Notes: generated by a model from the letters alone, not told the origin. A DNA stretch of 15,325 bases from Chrysochromulina tobinii (GCA_001275005.1 JWZX01002725.1:1-15325), one strand, 5' to 3'; shown: positions 8,301 to 14,699, numbered from the stretch's first letter. Made by a program: numbers and translations.

Positions 8301-9851
8301 ACCTTGGAGAGACGTGGCGATCTCCTGGAAATCTGCGAGGAGGTCTCCGGAGTCGACTCCGTACCCAGCCTGTGGGGAGGGAGCGTGCGCGCCGTGGTGA
8401 GCGCTTGCATGCAAGCGGACTCAGGCCAGATTGTAACGGCCGCTCGAGATCACAATCTCAATCTCGATGCCAGATCGTAACGGTCTCTCGAGGCCGAGCA
8501 GTTGGCGCATCTCGTCGTCAATCTGAATCTGGATCTCAATCTCAATCTCAATCTGAATCTCCGTACCCGCCTCTCGAGGCCGAGCAGCTGGCGCAGCAAC
8601 TTGATCAGCGCGTCCTCGGGCAGGTTGCGGACCTGATGAGGGACGCAATCATATGCAATCAGCGACGATCAGCGCACCTGGATCTCGAAGGCCATCAGGC
8701 GTCATCAGGCGTCATCAGGGTCATCAGGCGTCATCAGTCGTCATCAGGGTCATCAGGCGTCATCAGGCGTCATCAGGGTCATCAGGCGTCATCAGGGTCA
8801 TCAGGGTCATCAGGCGTCATCAGGCGTCATCAGGCGTCATCGGGCGTCATCAGGCGTCATCAGGCGTCATCAGCGCACCTGGCATAGAAGCAGCGAGAAG
8901 CAGACGATCATGGTGACGTACCTGTGGGGAGATAGCGTCGTGGTGAGCACTCGCATGCAACGAGAAGCACAAGATTGTGGTGACGTGAAGGTGCGATCTG
9001 CAATTCCATATCAATCTCGACCTCGATCTCAATCTCAGCCTCAATCTCCGTGTACCAGGCCATCGGAGGCGCCACCAGCCAGTAGGCGCGCATCTCGGCG
9101 TCGATCTCCAAAGCGCGCGAGATGTTGGAGAGCACCGATGCGTTGATCCAGTGCCAGGCGAGCTGCAGCAGCCCGAGCAGGATGGACACGACCAGAAACA
9201 GCGTCAGCCCCGCCCGCAGCGACGTCTTGATGCCCGCGAACTGATGGCGGAGGGATTCGCCCAAGTTGCGCATGACCTGTGGGGAGATGGCGCCGTGGTG
9301 AGCACTTGCATGCAACGCAACGAGAAAGCCCAAGTTGCGCATGGCATGACCTGGCTGGCCTGGCGCTCAGGTAGGCTGTCCAGGTCGCCTTCGCTGCTCT
9401 GGGCCATGTTCGAATCCGCAGTGCACTCGTCCACTTCGATCGCGATGCTCGCTTCGGCGAGGTCTTTCTCCGCGAGGTCTCCGAGGTTGACCTTCTCGCT
9501 TCGGCCGAAGACTGCGTCGAGTGGGCTGGTCCTCGAGTGGGAGTGGGTCGGTCCTCCTGTCTCCTTGCTGGGCCGCCGAGGCCTCTGGCTGCTGCTGCGC
9601 GAGCCCCGGCGTGACGACTCGCGACTGGTGAAGAATGTGCTCTTCGACGCCCGGCCGACCTCGGAGGGCCGCTCGAGACCGCCGAGGCGCTCCAGCCGCT
9701 CGGCCCGCAACCTCTCCTGCTGGTGCTTCCGGTGGCGCAGATCCTCCTCAGCCGCTTGTCCTAGCTCCTCGAGGTTGTTGAGCGCGTCGAGCGCCTCCAT
9801 GCGAAGGCTCGAGCGGTCCAGCGGTCGGGGACGCGGACGCGGGAGCTCCAT
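5313..9851 (-). CDS. Twelve-exon gene: predicted membrane protein with WW domain and Pro/Ala-rich tail
   Basis: Exons in transcription order: 9851-9351, 9276-9056, 8921-8879, 8632-8567, 8369-8303, 8145-8111, 8020-7886, 7698-7600, 7396-7194, 7063-6944, 6829-6310 and 6155-5313. They sum to 2853 nt, an open frame of 950 residues plus TAA. Residues 20-75 are a charged coiled coil; 189-211 (AGLTLFLVVSILLG...) and about 232-254 are hydrophobic membrane candidates, the second completed only by splicing exon 2 to exon 3; 312-356 is helical (LAENITANRQAEL). Residues 520-625 hold three 18-residue units starting DEWDAARRAEGAL. A WW domain spans 645-674 (LPADW, YYYH, then WSRP); WW domains bind proline-rich peptides. 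The tail has PPISPPPS and ALDT repeats. I do not recognise the family. Exon 9 is the least certain because it contains an inverted family B core. The start could also be upstream (ATG near 9941, or 9953), giving an Arg-rich N-terminus. Confidence 0.75.
5764..5812 (-). repeat. 12-bp coding repeat (ALDT)
   Basis: Plus-strand units CGCCGTATCGAG occur three times, with a degenerate fourth, inside the last exon of the WW gene. On the minus strand they encode A-L-D-T units between Ala/Pro-rich stretches. Confidence 0.8.
6021..6130 (-). repeat. 24-bp coding repeat (PPISPPPS)
   Basis: Between four and five copies of a 24-bp unit (GGCGGCGGCGAGATCGGCGG... on the plus strand) encode PPISPPPS on the minus strand, directly after the WW domain. 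Such proline-rich strings could be ligands for WW or SH3 domains; that is inference. Confidence 0.85.
6156..6309 (-). mobile_element. Intron 11 of the WW gene: GC-AG intron splitting the WW domain (154 nt)
   Basis: The donor is GCTCGCAG|GCGAGTG and the acceptor GCTCGCAG|TGGAGTC, phase 0. It is the only GC-AG intron seen here. ATGCTCGCAG occurs both at the end of exon 11 and at the acceptor, a flanking duplication. The body is decamers such as GAGTGCCTCT and GAGTGCATCT. Splicing places the second WW tryptophan directly after TERCSQ, which strongly supports the join. Confidence 0.85.
6502..6663 (-). repeat. 54-bp coding repeat (DEWDAARRAEGALGTALE)
   Basis: Three nearly identical 54-bp units lie in exon 11 of the WW gene and are in frame there. 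Plus-strand frames through this region (Ser/Pro-rich) are shadows of the same repeats. Confidence 0.85.
6830..6943 (-). mobile_element. Intron 10 of the WW gene: family A intron (114 nt)
   Basis: The donor is GTACGG|GTACGTCC and the acceptor GACCTCCCTCATCAG|GTATCG, phase 2. It starts with tandem copies of a 13-bp unit containing ACGAAGTTTCC and then has the usual decamers TGATGACCTC and the family A end. Confidence 0.75.
7064..7193 (-). mobile_element. Intron 9 of the WW gene (130 nt)
   Basis: The donor is GGCGGCAG|GTACCGC and the acceptor CCTTTCCCCACAG|GTACC, phase 2. A 17-bp copy of the donor region (7183-7199) lies at 7136-7152 with one mismatch, and decamer-like units lie between. The family B core here is degenerate (GTGCCCACCACGGCG). 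Confidence 0.72.
7259..7295 (+). repeat. Inverted family B core inside exon 9 of the WW gene
   Basis: The plus strand reads GCATGCAAGTGCCCACCACG here, so relative to the minus-strand host gene the core is antisense and lies in coding sequence. A 20-30 bp GC-rich motif (GCCCACGACGGCGC) is repeated on either side. This part of exon 9 may therefore be exonised insertion sequence. Confidence 0.55.
7397..7599 (-). mobile_element. Intron 8 of the WW gene: two nested 31-bp duplications (203 nt)
   Basis: The donor is TCCAAGAAG|GTGATTG and the acceptor CTCTCCCCACAG|GTGGCG, phase 0. A perfect 31-bp duplication of the exon 8/donor junction lies at 7538-7568 and 7587-7617, around a short GAGATT tract. 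A second 31-bp duplication with one mismatch copies the start of exon 9 (7366-7396) to 7447-7477, flanking the family B core. Confidence 0.82.
7699..7885 (-). mobile_element. Intron 7 of the WW gene: repeated donor copies and family B end (187 nt)
   Basis: The donor is GCCGAG|GTGAGATTGAG and the acceptor CTCTCCCCACAG|GTGATG, phase 0. The donor region GCCGAGGTGAGA recurs twice within the intron (GT at about 7823 and 7767), separated by (GAGATT)n-like tracts. These are three consecutive near-identical donor sites, so alternative 5' splice-site use is possible. Confidence 0.75.
8021..8110 (-). mobile_element. Intron 6 of the WW gene: minimal family A intron (90 nt)
   Basis: It runs from TTCCAG|GTGCGTGCC to GCGTCCCTCATCAG|ATGGAG, phase 0. 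It consists almost wholly of decamer units (GATGACCTCT, GAGTGCCACT and variants) and the shared family A end, with no evident unrelated sequence. Confidence 0.82.
8146..8302 (-). mobile_element. Intron 5 of the WW gene: family A array inside a family B intron (157 nt)
   Basis: The donor is CTCCAAG|GTGATG and the acceptor CCCCACACCAG|ATGG, phase 1. A decamer array follows the donor; then a 22-bp copy (8177-8198, two mismatches) of the end of exon 5 (8303-8324); then the family B core. The order suggests a family A element inserted at the exon edge of an existing family B intron. Confidence 0.78.
8370..8566 (-). mobile_element. Intron 4 of the WW gene: GAGATT array and family B end (197 nt)
   Basis: The donor is AGGCGG|GTACGGAG and the acceptor CCTCCCCACAG|GCTGGG, phase 0. 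GGGTACGGAG occurs at the donor and again just inside exon 5. The intron also carries a second copy of the end of exon 4 (CTGCTCGGCCTCGAGAG). The family B core begins with the 14-bp perfect palindrome GCTTGCATGCAAGC. Confidence 0.75.
8633..8878 (-). mobile_element. Intron 3 of the WW gene: family A decamer-array intron (246 nt)
   Basis: The donor is ATGCCAG|GTGCGCTGATG and the acceptor GCGTCCCTCATCAG|GTCCGC, phase 0. The body has about 19 units of 9-10 bp (TGATGACGCC or TGATGACCC). The 14-bp donor sequence CCAGGTGCGCTGAT recurs inside the intron at about 8670-8683, after the array, as a flanking duplication. A six-base microexon (ATCCAG) before that second donor copy cannot be excluded. Confidence 0.75.
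8922..9055 (-). mobile_element. Intron 2 of the WW gene: family B end with GAGATT array (134 nt)
   Basis: The donor is GGCCTG|GTACACGG and the acceptor CCCCACAG|GTACGTC, phase 2. After the donor comes a (GAGATT)n-like tract, then a roughly 30-nt degenerate copy of the start of exon 3 (ACGTCACCA...TGCTTCTCG), then the family B core. Splicing completes the second membrane segment. Confidence 0.75.
9277..9350 (-). mobile_element. Intron 1 of the WW gene: family B introner candidate (74 nt)
   Basis: It runs from CAG|GTCATGCC to CCCCACAG|GTCATGCG, phase 0. The 16-bp sequence GCCCAAGTTGCGCATG occurs at 9259-9274 (in exon 2) and again at 9328-9343 (in the intron), 69 bp apart, with the family B core between them. 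This is the cleanest case of a core inserted between two copies of its target; the donor GT belongs to the duplicated target and the acceptor AG to the core. Confidence 0.78.
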
Positions 9852-10000
9852 TAGTACCGGTACATGTATGAAAGTTGTCGCTACGGCGCGCGTGCGACGA
9901 AACCTCGTTCCAGTCGAACTCGCCCGTGGTTTGGAAGCCATAGGAACGGCCACTCCGGGGCTGGGTTTCCAAAGAAACGCTCACGAGGACGCGAACCTCG
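9852..10000. promoter_or_regulatory. Divergent promoter region
   Basis: Only 149 bp separate the chosen start codon of the minus-strand WW gene (9851) from that of the plus-strand uS15 gene (10001). It holds two overlapping palindromes, TACCGGTA (9855-9862) and TACATGTA (9861-9868), and no TATA box. If the WW gene starts at the upstream ATG near 9941 or 9953, the gap is shorter still and these palindromes become coding. Confidence 0.5.
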
Positions 10001-11299
10001 ATGTTGGTGCGACGAGCTTCCACGGTGCTTCGCCCCGCGACGCTGGCGGCGCGGCGCTTGGCGGCCGCGCCGTGGCTCGGCGGCAGCAGCGGCGCGCGCG
10101 TGCGGTCGCCGTTCCTGTCGCCTCAGAGCTCGCTGCTGTGCACGGCCGTGCCATCGCCGTCGTCTCCCGCGGCTGTGGAGGCCGAGGCGACGGAGGCCAC
10201 ATTGCCGGAGGTGGTCTGGAAGCTGCGGCGAATTGCGCATGACATGCCCCCAGCGATGCTTCAAGCCTTTGGGCGTGACAATATGTGCGCTCTCGCGCCG
10301 CCACCGCACCGGTCCCATGCGCGCACGCTCCACGCCGCCGCGAGTGCTCTCTCGCGAGCTCACTCATGGTTCCGCCGTGCTGACTCGCAGGTCGCAAGGG
10401 GAGCTGAACCAGCTGGAATTGCAGGCTGCAATCGCGCGATGGCAGCGGACGGCACGCGACACGGGCTCAGGCGAGGTGCAGGTCGCCGTCTTCACCCAGC
10501 GCATCAAGCAGCTCTCCGAGCACCTCGCGCGTCATCCAAAAGATTCCCACACGAAGCGGCGGATGACAATCCTCGTGTCGCAGCGCCAGCGGATGCTCCG
10601 GTACATGCGGCTCAAGCAGCGCGACCGCTACCGCGACGTCATCGCCGGCCTCGGGATCCGCGCCACCAAGCAGTTCGATCCAACGATGAGCTCGCACACG
10701 ATGGAGTCATCGACGACGTGGGCGGCCAAAGGGCTCAATAAGTGCGCTGAGTGCCACTGATGACCACTGATTACGTTGCCAAAGGGCTCAATCAGTGCGC
10801 TCATGACGGCGCGGTGCACTGAATGGACTCGCACTGAGCGCCTCACTGAGGGCCGGCGTCATCAGCCTGCTGACCCCTGGTCTGATGGCCTGCGTCATCA
10901 GGTATAAGCCCAAGAAGCGCAAGAAGCGCGCGACGCCGTACGGTGAGGAGCCCTGATTGCACCTGATGACCACATGATGACCACATGATGACCACATGAT
11001 GACCATATGAGGACCATATGACCATATCTGGCGCCATCTCCCAAGACGGCCGCACGGTCTGGGGCTTCCACTGATGGCCTCCGATTGCCTCCTTCATCAG
11101 GTGATGCCAAATCTCCCAAGGGTCGCACGCGCCTGGTGATGGCCTCCGATTGCCTCCTTCATCAGGTGATGCCAAATCTCCCAAGGGCCGCACGCGCCTG
11201 GTGCAGCATGCGGTTCGACAGCGTCGGCTGCTCAAGCGGCGTCAGAAGGCGGCTCTGCTCAAGGCGGCAGCGGTGGACAAGAAGGAGGGTTCACTGTGA
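10001..11299 (+). CDS. MRPS15: Mitochondrial-type small-subunit ribosomal protein uS15
   Basis: Four exons, 10001-10284, 10391-10741, 10902-10942 and 11166-11299, join in frame to 269 residues. The first 28 residues (MLVRRASTVLRPATLAARRL...) are Arg-rich with no acidic residues, typical of a mitochondrial presequence. The S15 domain starts near residue 95 after the first splice and contains DTGSGEVQVAVFTQRI, LARHPKDSHTKRR, SQRQRMLRYM and RYRDVIAGLGIR, the conserved three-helix core that binds small-subunit rRNA. After it there is an extension of about 80 residues, very basic (KPKKRKKR, RQRRLLKRRQK), made by exons 3 and 4. Bacterial S15 ends soon after LGIR, so the extension is a eukaryotic addition. 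A plastid destination is possible but less likely. It shares a divergent promoter with the WW gene. Confidence 0.88.
10285..10390 (+). other. Intron 1 of uS15 (106 nt)
   Basis: The donor is AATAT|GTGCGCTC and the acceptor GACTCGCAG|GTCGC, phase 2. It joins ...FGRDN to M-SQGELNQLEL, placing the S15 domain in frame with the presequence. No decamer array is visible in it. Confidence 0.8.
10742..10901 (+). mobile_element. Intron 2 of uS15: family A-like with 24-bp flanking copy (160 nt)
   Basis: The donor is CAATAA|GTGCGCTG and the acceptor GCGTCATCAG|GTATAAG, phase 2. The exon end and donor (10725-10748, GCCAAAGGGCTCAAT... GTGCGCT) recur at 10778-10801 with one mismatch; between them are GAGTGCCACT and GATGACCACT decamers. 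Confidence 0.8.
10943..11165 (+). mobile_element. Intron 3 of uS15: family A with duplicated acceptor and exon start (223 nt)
   Basis: The donor is CCGTACG|GTGAGGAG and the acceptor used is CTCCTTCATCAG|GTGATG, phase 1. The 65-bp segment with the acceptor and the first 35 bases of exon 4 occurs twice (the exon part at 11101 and 11166). Only the second copy keeps the frame to a stop, so the first is read as intron. An array of ATGACCACATG lies at about 10968-11010. Confidence 0.78.
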
Positions 11300-11782
11300 A
11301 AAGGGGAGGTTCACTGTGAAGGGCTCTTGGGCGGACAGAGCGAGCGAGCAGACTGAGGTATGGACAGTGCGGAGCCAGTGAGGCCGCAGCTTCAGCGCGT
11401 CCATGCCCCACCTCCGGTCTATTTCCCCTCTTGTGCAGTTCAAGCGTACGTTGTACCCCTAGAGTACTGGTACTGTCGATGTATTTGCGCTCTTGTACCA
11501 TGGTACCGCGCGTGCGTATAAACTGGGATCTGCGTATAAACTGGGAGAACCTGTACAGGCAGGTTCAAGACATCTGAATTCCTAAAAATCCTCTTACCTA
11601 TTTCGATGAGAATCGTGCGAAGTTTGCAAAAAGTTAACCGTGGTTCGCGCACTGCACGCCCGTCGCGCGGCCACTTGCACGTTTCCAAGCCGCAGCGCTG
11701 AGGAGCGCTGTGCCTGGCGAGCCTCAGCGACCCGCAGCCGTCTCGCTCTCTGCGCGCGTGCCATTCCTAGGGAGCGTGTCAG
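11300..11782 (+). promoter_or_regulatory. Intergenic region with duplicated TATA box and GTAC palindrome
   Basis: The left end repeats GGTTCACTGTGAA, which includes the uS15 stop codon, a second time within 25 bp. At 11464-11507 are GTACTGGTACTG and the 12-bp palindrome GTACCATGGTAC (11495-11506). Two copies of TGCGTATAAACTGGGA follow, giving TATAAA at 11517-11522 and 11535-11540, 18 bp apart and about 245-265 bp before the next start codon. No gene is evident here. Confidence 0.6.
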
Positions 11783-13387
11783 ATGTTTAAGCGCGAGACC
11801 GTCGAGATCGATCGGCTCCTCCGCAAGTCCACGTTCGAGAAGCACGTTACGATCGACGCGCTCAAATCATCCGACAAGAACTACAACGTGGAGGTCATCA
11901 AGTTCTGCCCGTCGTTTGAGGGTTTTAGTCCACCGGCCTCGCCGGTCATTCACCACCCTCGCCCCGGCGCGGATGCCAGCATCGAAGCCCTTGACTTCAA
12001 GCCCGGGGAGGGCAAACCGTTGCCGCTGCCGCCGGGTACACCTCCCAGGAGCAAGATCAACCCGCACGACATCATCCTGAACGTGCCGCGCGCCGAGCTC
12101 GTGGAGATCAAGCCGTGCGACTCGGGTTGGTTCGCCATCTTCACGATCGATCGGTTGACCAAGGACGCCATCGACGCCTTCGTGGCCGCCGGCCGCCGGC
12201 ACTTCAAGGAGAATCGGTTCCAAGCTGGGAATATCTCGCCCTTTACGGAGCCGCTGCAGCACGAGGCTCGCAAGGGCGCGCACATGCGCCTGAGCGTCAA
12301 GATCTCCGAGTACTGCGGCAAGATGATGCAGACGACCATCTTCAACGCGGAGGACGAGGTGATCTTTTCGGCCGGGAACGAGCTCCTTCACTTGCATGAG
12401 AAGCCGCCGCTTGGCCCATGTGCCGTGTCCATCCACCTGATGGGCTACTGGTACGATCTGACGAAGCAGGGGCCCCTCCTCTACCTGACCAAGCTGGCCT
12501 CGTTTGCCAAGGATGTGCCCTCGACGCCGCCGAGCCCCCTGCTACCTGCCGGGATGCCGGGATGGGAGCCGGGACGGTGGAGTTGGACGGCGGAGGCGCC
12601 GCCACCGCCCACGCCGGTCCAGCCGACGAGCAGCGTCTCCTCCTTTCCATCCCCACCCAAGGAGGGCCGCATCTGCCCCCCTCCGCCGGTGCAGACCTCC
12701 CCCCTTGCCTCCTTCTATAAGAGCCCTTCGCCAGCTTCTGAGCACGAGCGTCGCCGCTCCTCGGCGAGCGATCGTGTGCAGACGTTGCGCGCGGATGCGT
12801 CTCAGCTCTCGAGGGACGCCGCTGACGAGGGGAGATGTACTCGATCGACTGTGTCTGATTGCCTCCCTCATCAGCTCTCGAAGGATGCCGCGCGTGAACC
12901 GACGGAGCCTGGCAGCCCCAAACTCAACGGCAGCCCCAAACTCAACGGCAGCCCCAAGCTCAACGGCAGCCCCAAGCTCAACGGCAGCCCCAACCTCAAC
13001 GGCAGCCCCAAACTCAACGGCAGCCCCAAACTCAACGGCAGCCCTGGGAAGACCAAGGGAAGTCCGCTGGCCGTCTCCAATAACATCATGATGCTGCCAC
13101 CGCATCTTGACGTGGTCGAGGATGGCTCAGCCCCAAACCTTCCCAAATTAGGCCAGCTGCTTCCCAAATTAGGCCTGTTCCGAAGCCCTCACGAGGACCT
13201 TGGGCGCCGGCGCACGACGATGATGCGTGAGCTCAACAATCTCGGCAGACTCGCACGCTGCCTCGTCCCCAATCAGGCCGAGGCCGTACCCGCGTGGTCG
13301 CTTGGGCGGGGCCTGAGCCGCCACTCGTTCACATCGGGTATCGCCAATATCCCGCACAGCCCTGATCCCCCCACTGGCGTTCAGTGA
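11783..13387 (+). CDS. Unrecognised protein with Pro-rich region and GSPKLN repeats
   Basis: One open frame of 534 residues. Residues 1-235 look globular, with alternating hydrophobic positions (ELVEIKPCDSGWFAIFTI, AVSIHLMGYWYDL) and no family I can name. From about 240 the protein is Pro/Ser-rich and probably disordered. Residues 377-418 are seven GSPKLN units (one is GSPNLN). Near the end NLPKLGQLLPKLGLF is a short internal repeat. Residues of about 342-364 come from a 69-bp insertion resembling a family A intron end (CTGATTGCCTCCCTCATCAG, 12855-12874); it is open and in frame, so it may be either translated or spliced. The start is the first ATG after the TATA pair. No signal peptide or membrane segment is seen. 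The function is unknown. Confidence 0.75.
   Translation: MFKRETVEIDRLLRKSTFEKHVTIDALKSSDKNYNVEVIKFCPSFEGFSPPASPVIHHPRPGADASIEALDFKPGEGKPLPLPPGTPPRSKINPHDIILNVPRAELVEIKPCDSGWFAIFTIDRLTKDAIDAFVAAGRRHFKENRFQAGNISPFTEPLQHEARKGAHMRLSVKISEYCGKMMQTTIFNAEDEVIFSAGNELLHLHEKPPLGPCAVSIHLMGYWYDLTKQGPLLYLTKLASFAKDVPSTPPSPLLPAGMPGWEPGRWSWTAEAPPPPTPVQPTSSVSSFPSPPKEGRICPPPPVQTSPLASFYKSPSPASEHERRRSSASDRVQTLRADASQLSRDAADEGRCTRSTVSDCLPHQLSKDAAREPTEPGSPKLNGSPKLNGSPKLNGSPKLNGSPNLNGSPKLNGSPKLNGSPGKTKGSPLAVSNNIMMLPPHLDVVEDGSAPNLPKLGQLLPKLGLFRSPHEDLGRRRTTMMRELNNLGRLARCLVPNQAEAVPAWSLGRGLSRHSFTSGIANIPHSPDPPTGVQ
12802..12891 (+). mobile_element. In-frame family A insertion with 21-bp flanking duplication
   Basis: TCAGCTCTCGA.GGA.GCCGC lies at 12802-12822 and 12871-12891 (two mismatches, 69 bp apart). 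Between the copies the sequence ends CTGATTGCCTCCCTCATCAG, the family A intron 3' end. No good phase-0 donor lies inside the insertion; GTGCAG at 12776 would give a 99-nt phase-0 intron. Read through, it adds 23 residues without a stop. Confidence 0.65.
12911..13036 (+). repeat. 18-bp coding repeat (GSPKLN)
   Basis: Seven units of GGCAGCCCCAAACTCAAC with third-position changes, in frame in the unrecognised gene. Unit number is likely to vary between strains. Confidence 0.92.
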
Positions 13388-13620
13388 ACGACGGTTACGA
13401 AGGCGGGTGGCTGATGACCGTGGCCGTTACATGTACGACGGTTACGACAGTTACGATGGCGGGTGGCTGGTTGCTGACGACCGTGGCCGTGACAGCGGTT
13501 GCGACGACTATGGCGGCATCTCGCATGCGTGGCAGAGACAGAAAGGTGAGGTGAGTGTGGGCGAGCTCTTGGTGGTAGAGCACTGCGCCACTGGCTGTGA
13601 CGACATGATGTGGTTGCACA

Positions 13621-13713
13621 GGTTGCATGCGGTGCACGGTGGGTTGCATGCGGTGCACGGCGGGTTGCATGCGGTGCACGGCGGGTTGCATAGGTTGCAT
13701 GCGGTGCACGGCG
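13621..13713. repeat. 21-bp minisatellite
   Basis: Units GGTTGCATGCGGTGCACGG plus two bases start at 13621, 13642, 13663 and 13693, with a shortened unit at 13684. Each contains the palindromes GCATGC and GTGCAC. Confidence 0.9.
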
Positions 13714-14279
13714 GGGGTTGCCTCTTGCCTGGGGTCAATGAGCCCGTGCGAGTGAGGATGTGAGAAGGTTGGTTGGGTTTAGGAAGGGCTTGCTACATGC
13801 CTTGGAGCTTGGTACATGTGGAGTATGATGGGGACACCGGTAGTTACGGCTTTCGGCACGGCCTGTCATGATTTGATTGATGTGTGTCATGTGATCTCAA
13901 GGCTGTGGGTTGTTCCGAGGAGGCGACAGGCGAGCGGATACCCTCCGCTTGTTCTTACTTCGTTTGTCGGAACCGTATGTATGTTGATGTTCCGCGTGGT
14001 TAGTATTAGCGGTTGGTTGCGGGGGCTTTAAAACCATTTATTTTAGAGGACGGGACGCACGGGTGACGGGAAGCCGTGTAGCAGGGATCCACCATGTCCT
14101 GATGTCCAGAGCCGAGCCCGGTCCAGCAACACAGGGCGCTCCACACGCGCTCTCTCCGTCCGTCGACAGCAACACAGCAGCACACTGCGTCTCGCGTCAA
14201 AGTTGAGAATCGAGCGCCCCCCCGTGCTTGCCCTCGCGCCAGGGTCCACTGTGACGATAGACGCGCCCCGCCTCCCCCT

Positions 14280-14349
14280 CCCAGGCAAGCTCGCCTCGTA
14301 CGATCTCGTACGATCTCGTAACAATCCCAGGCAAGCTCGCCTCGTACGA
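14280..14349. repeat. 24-bp direct repeat with CGTACGAT array
   Basis: CCCAGGCAAGCTCGCCTCGT and the next four bases occur at 14280-14303 and 14326-14349. Between them GATCTCGTAC is repeated as a decamer. The layout, a direct repeat flanking a short array, resembles the intron duplications, but no exon is evident here. Confidence 0.75.
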
Positions 14350-14541
14350 GGCGTACGAGGGCTCCACATCCCACAGCCCCCATGCTGCTGCTGAACTCGC
14401 AACTCCATGCCCCCTTCTCGACGCGCGCGCGCGGCGGGGCCACTCACACACACCCACGAACACGCCCGCCACGGCGCGTCCCCATCAGGACACAATCTCG
14501 TAACAATCTCGATGGTACAGGAGAGGTGTACTCCAAAGGGT

Positions 14542-14600
14542 GCTCGCCCGTCATGGCGCTCGCCCGTCACGGCGCTCGCCCGTCACGGCGCTCGTCTGTC
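14542..14600. repeat. 16-bp minisatellite
   Basis: Four units of GCTCGCCCGTCACGGC with small changes, starting at 14542, 14558, 14574 and 14590. No gene is associated. Confidence 0.85.
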
Positions 14601-14640
14601 GGCCTTGGCCCCGCATCCAAAGCTCCAGTGCCGTCTGCCT

Positions 14641-14699
14641 CACTAGGCCTCATTAGGCCTCATTAGGGATCACTGGGCCTCATTAAGCCTCATTAGGGA
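14641..14699 (-). repeat. Decamer array CCTAATGAGG
   Basis: About six units of 9-10 bp (minus strand CCTAATGAGG, with AGTGATC variants) lie just beyond the stop codon of the protease gene. They are related in length and style to the family A intron units but differ in sequence. Confidence 0.75.

Noticed and set aside
8665-8685. Extra exon encoding AFEIQ before a second GTGCGC donor in WW-gene intron 3
   Set aside because: No AG acceptor precedes it except one that would leave a six-base microexon. A duplicated donor region explains the similarity better.
8186-8875. CRISPR-like array of CATCAGGCGT units
   Set aside because: Units are 9-10 bp with no spacers, lie inside introns of a eukaryotic gene and have no associated cas genes.
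11085-11381. 98-residue frame through the duplicated uS15 exon start
   Set aside because: It reads the first copy of exon 4, then intron sequence, then exon 4 in the wrong phase. The frame from the second acceptor gives a basic tail consistent with exon 3.
13407-13763. 118-residue plus-strand frame with Tyr/Asp/Gly-rich start and LHAVHGG repeats
   Set aside because: Half is a 21-bp minisatellite and the rest a short duplication; no family, no clear promoter. It might be part of a 3' UTR or a further exon of the gene ending at 13387, but nothing supports that.
14006-14570. Minus-strand frames of 145 and 175 residues
   Set aside because: Overlapping frames of similar quality in all phases, Arg/Ser-rich, no domain, crossing repeats. 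This is typical of GC-rich noncoding DNA.
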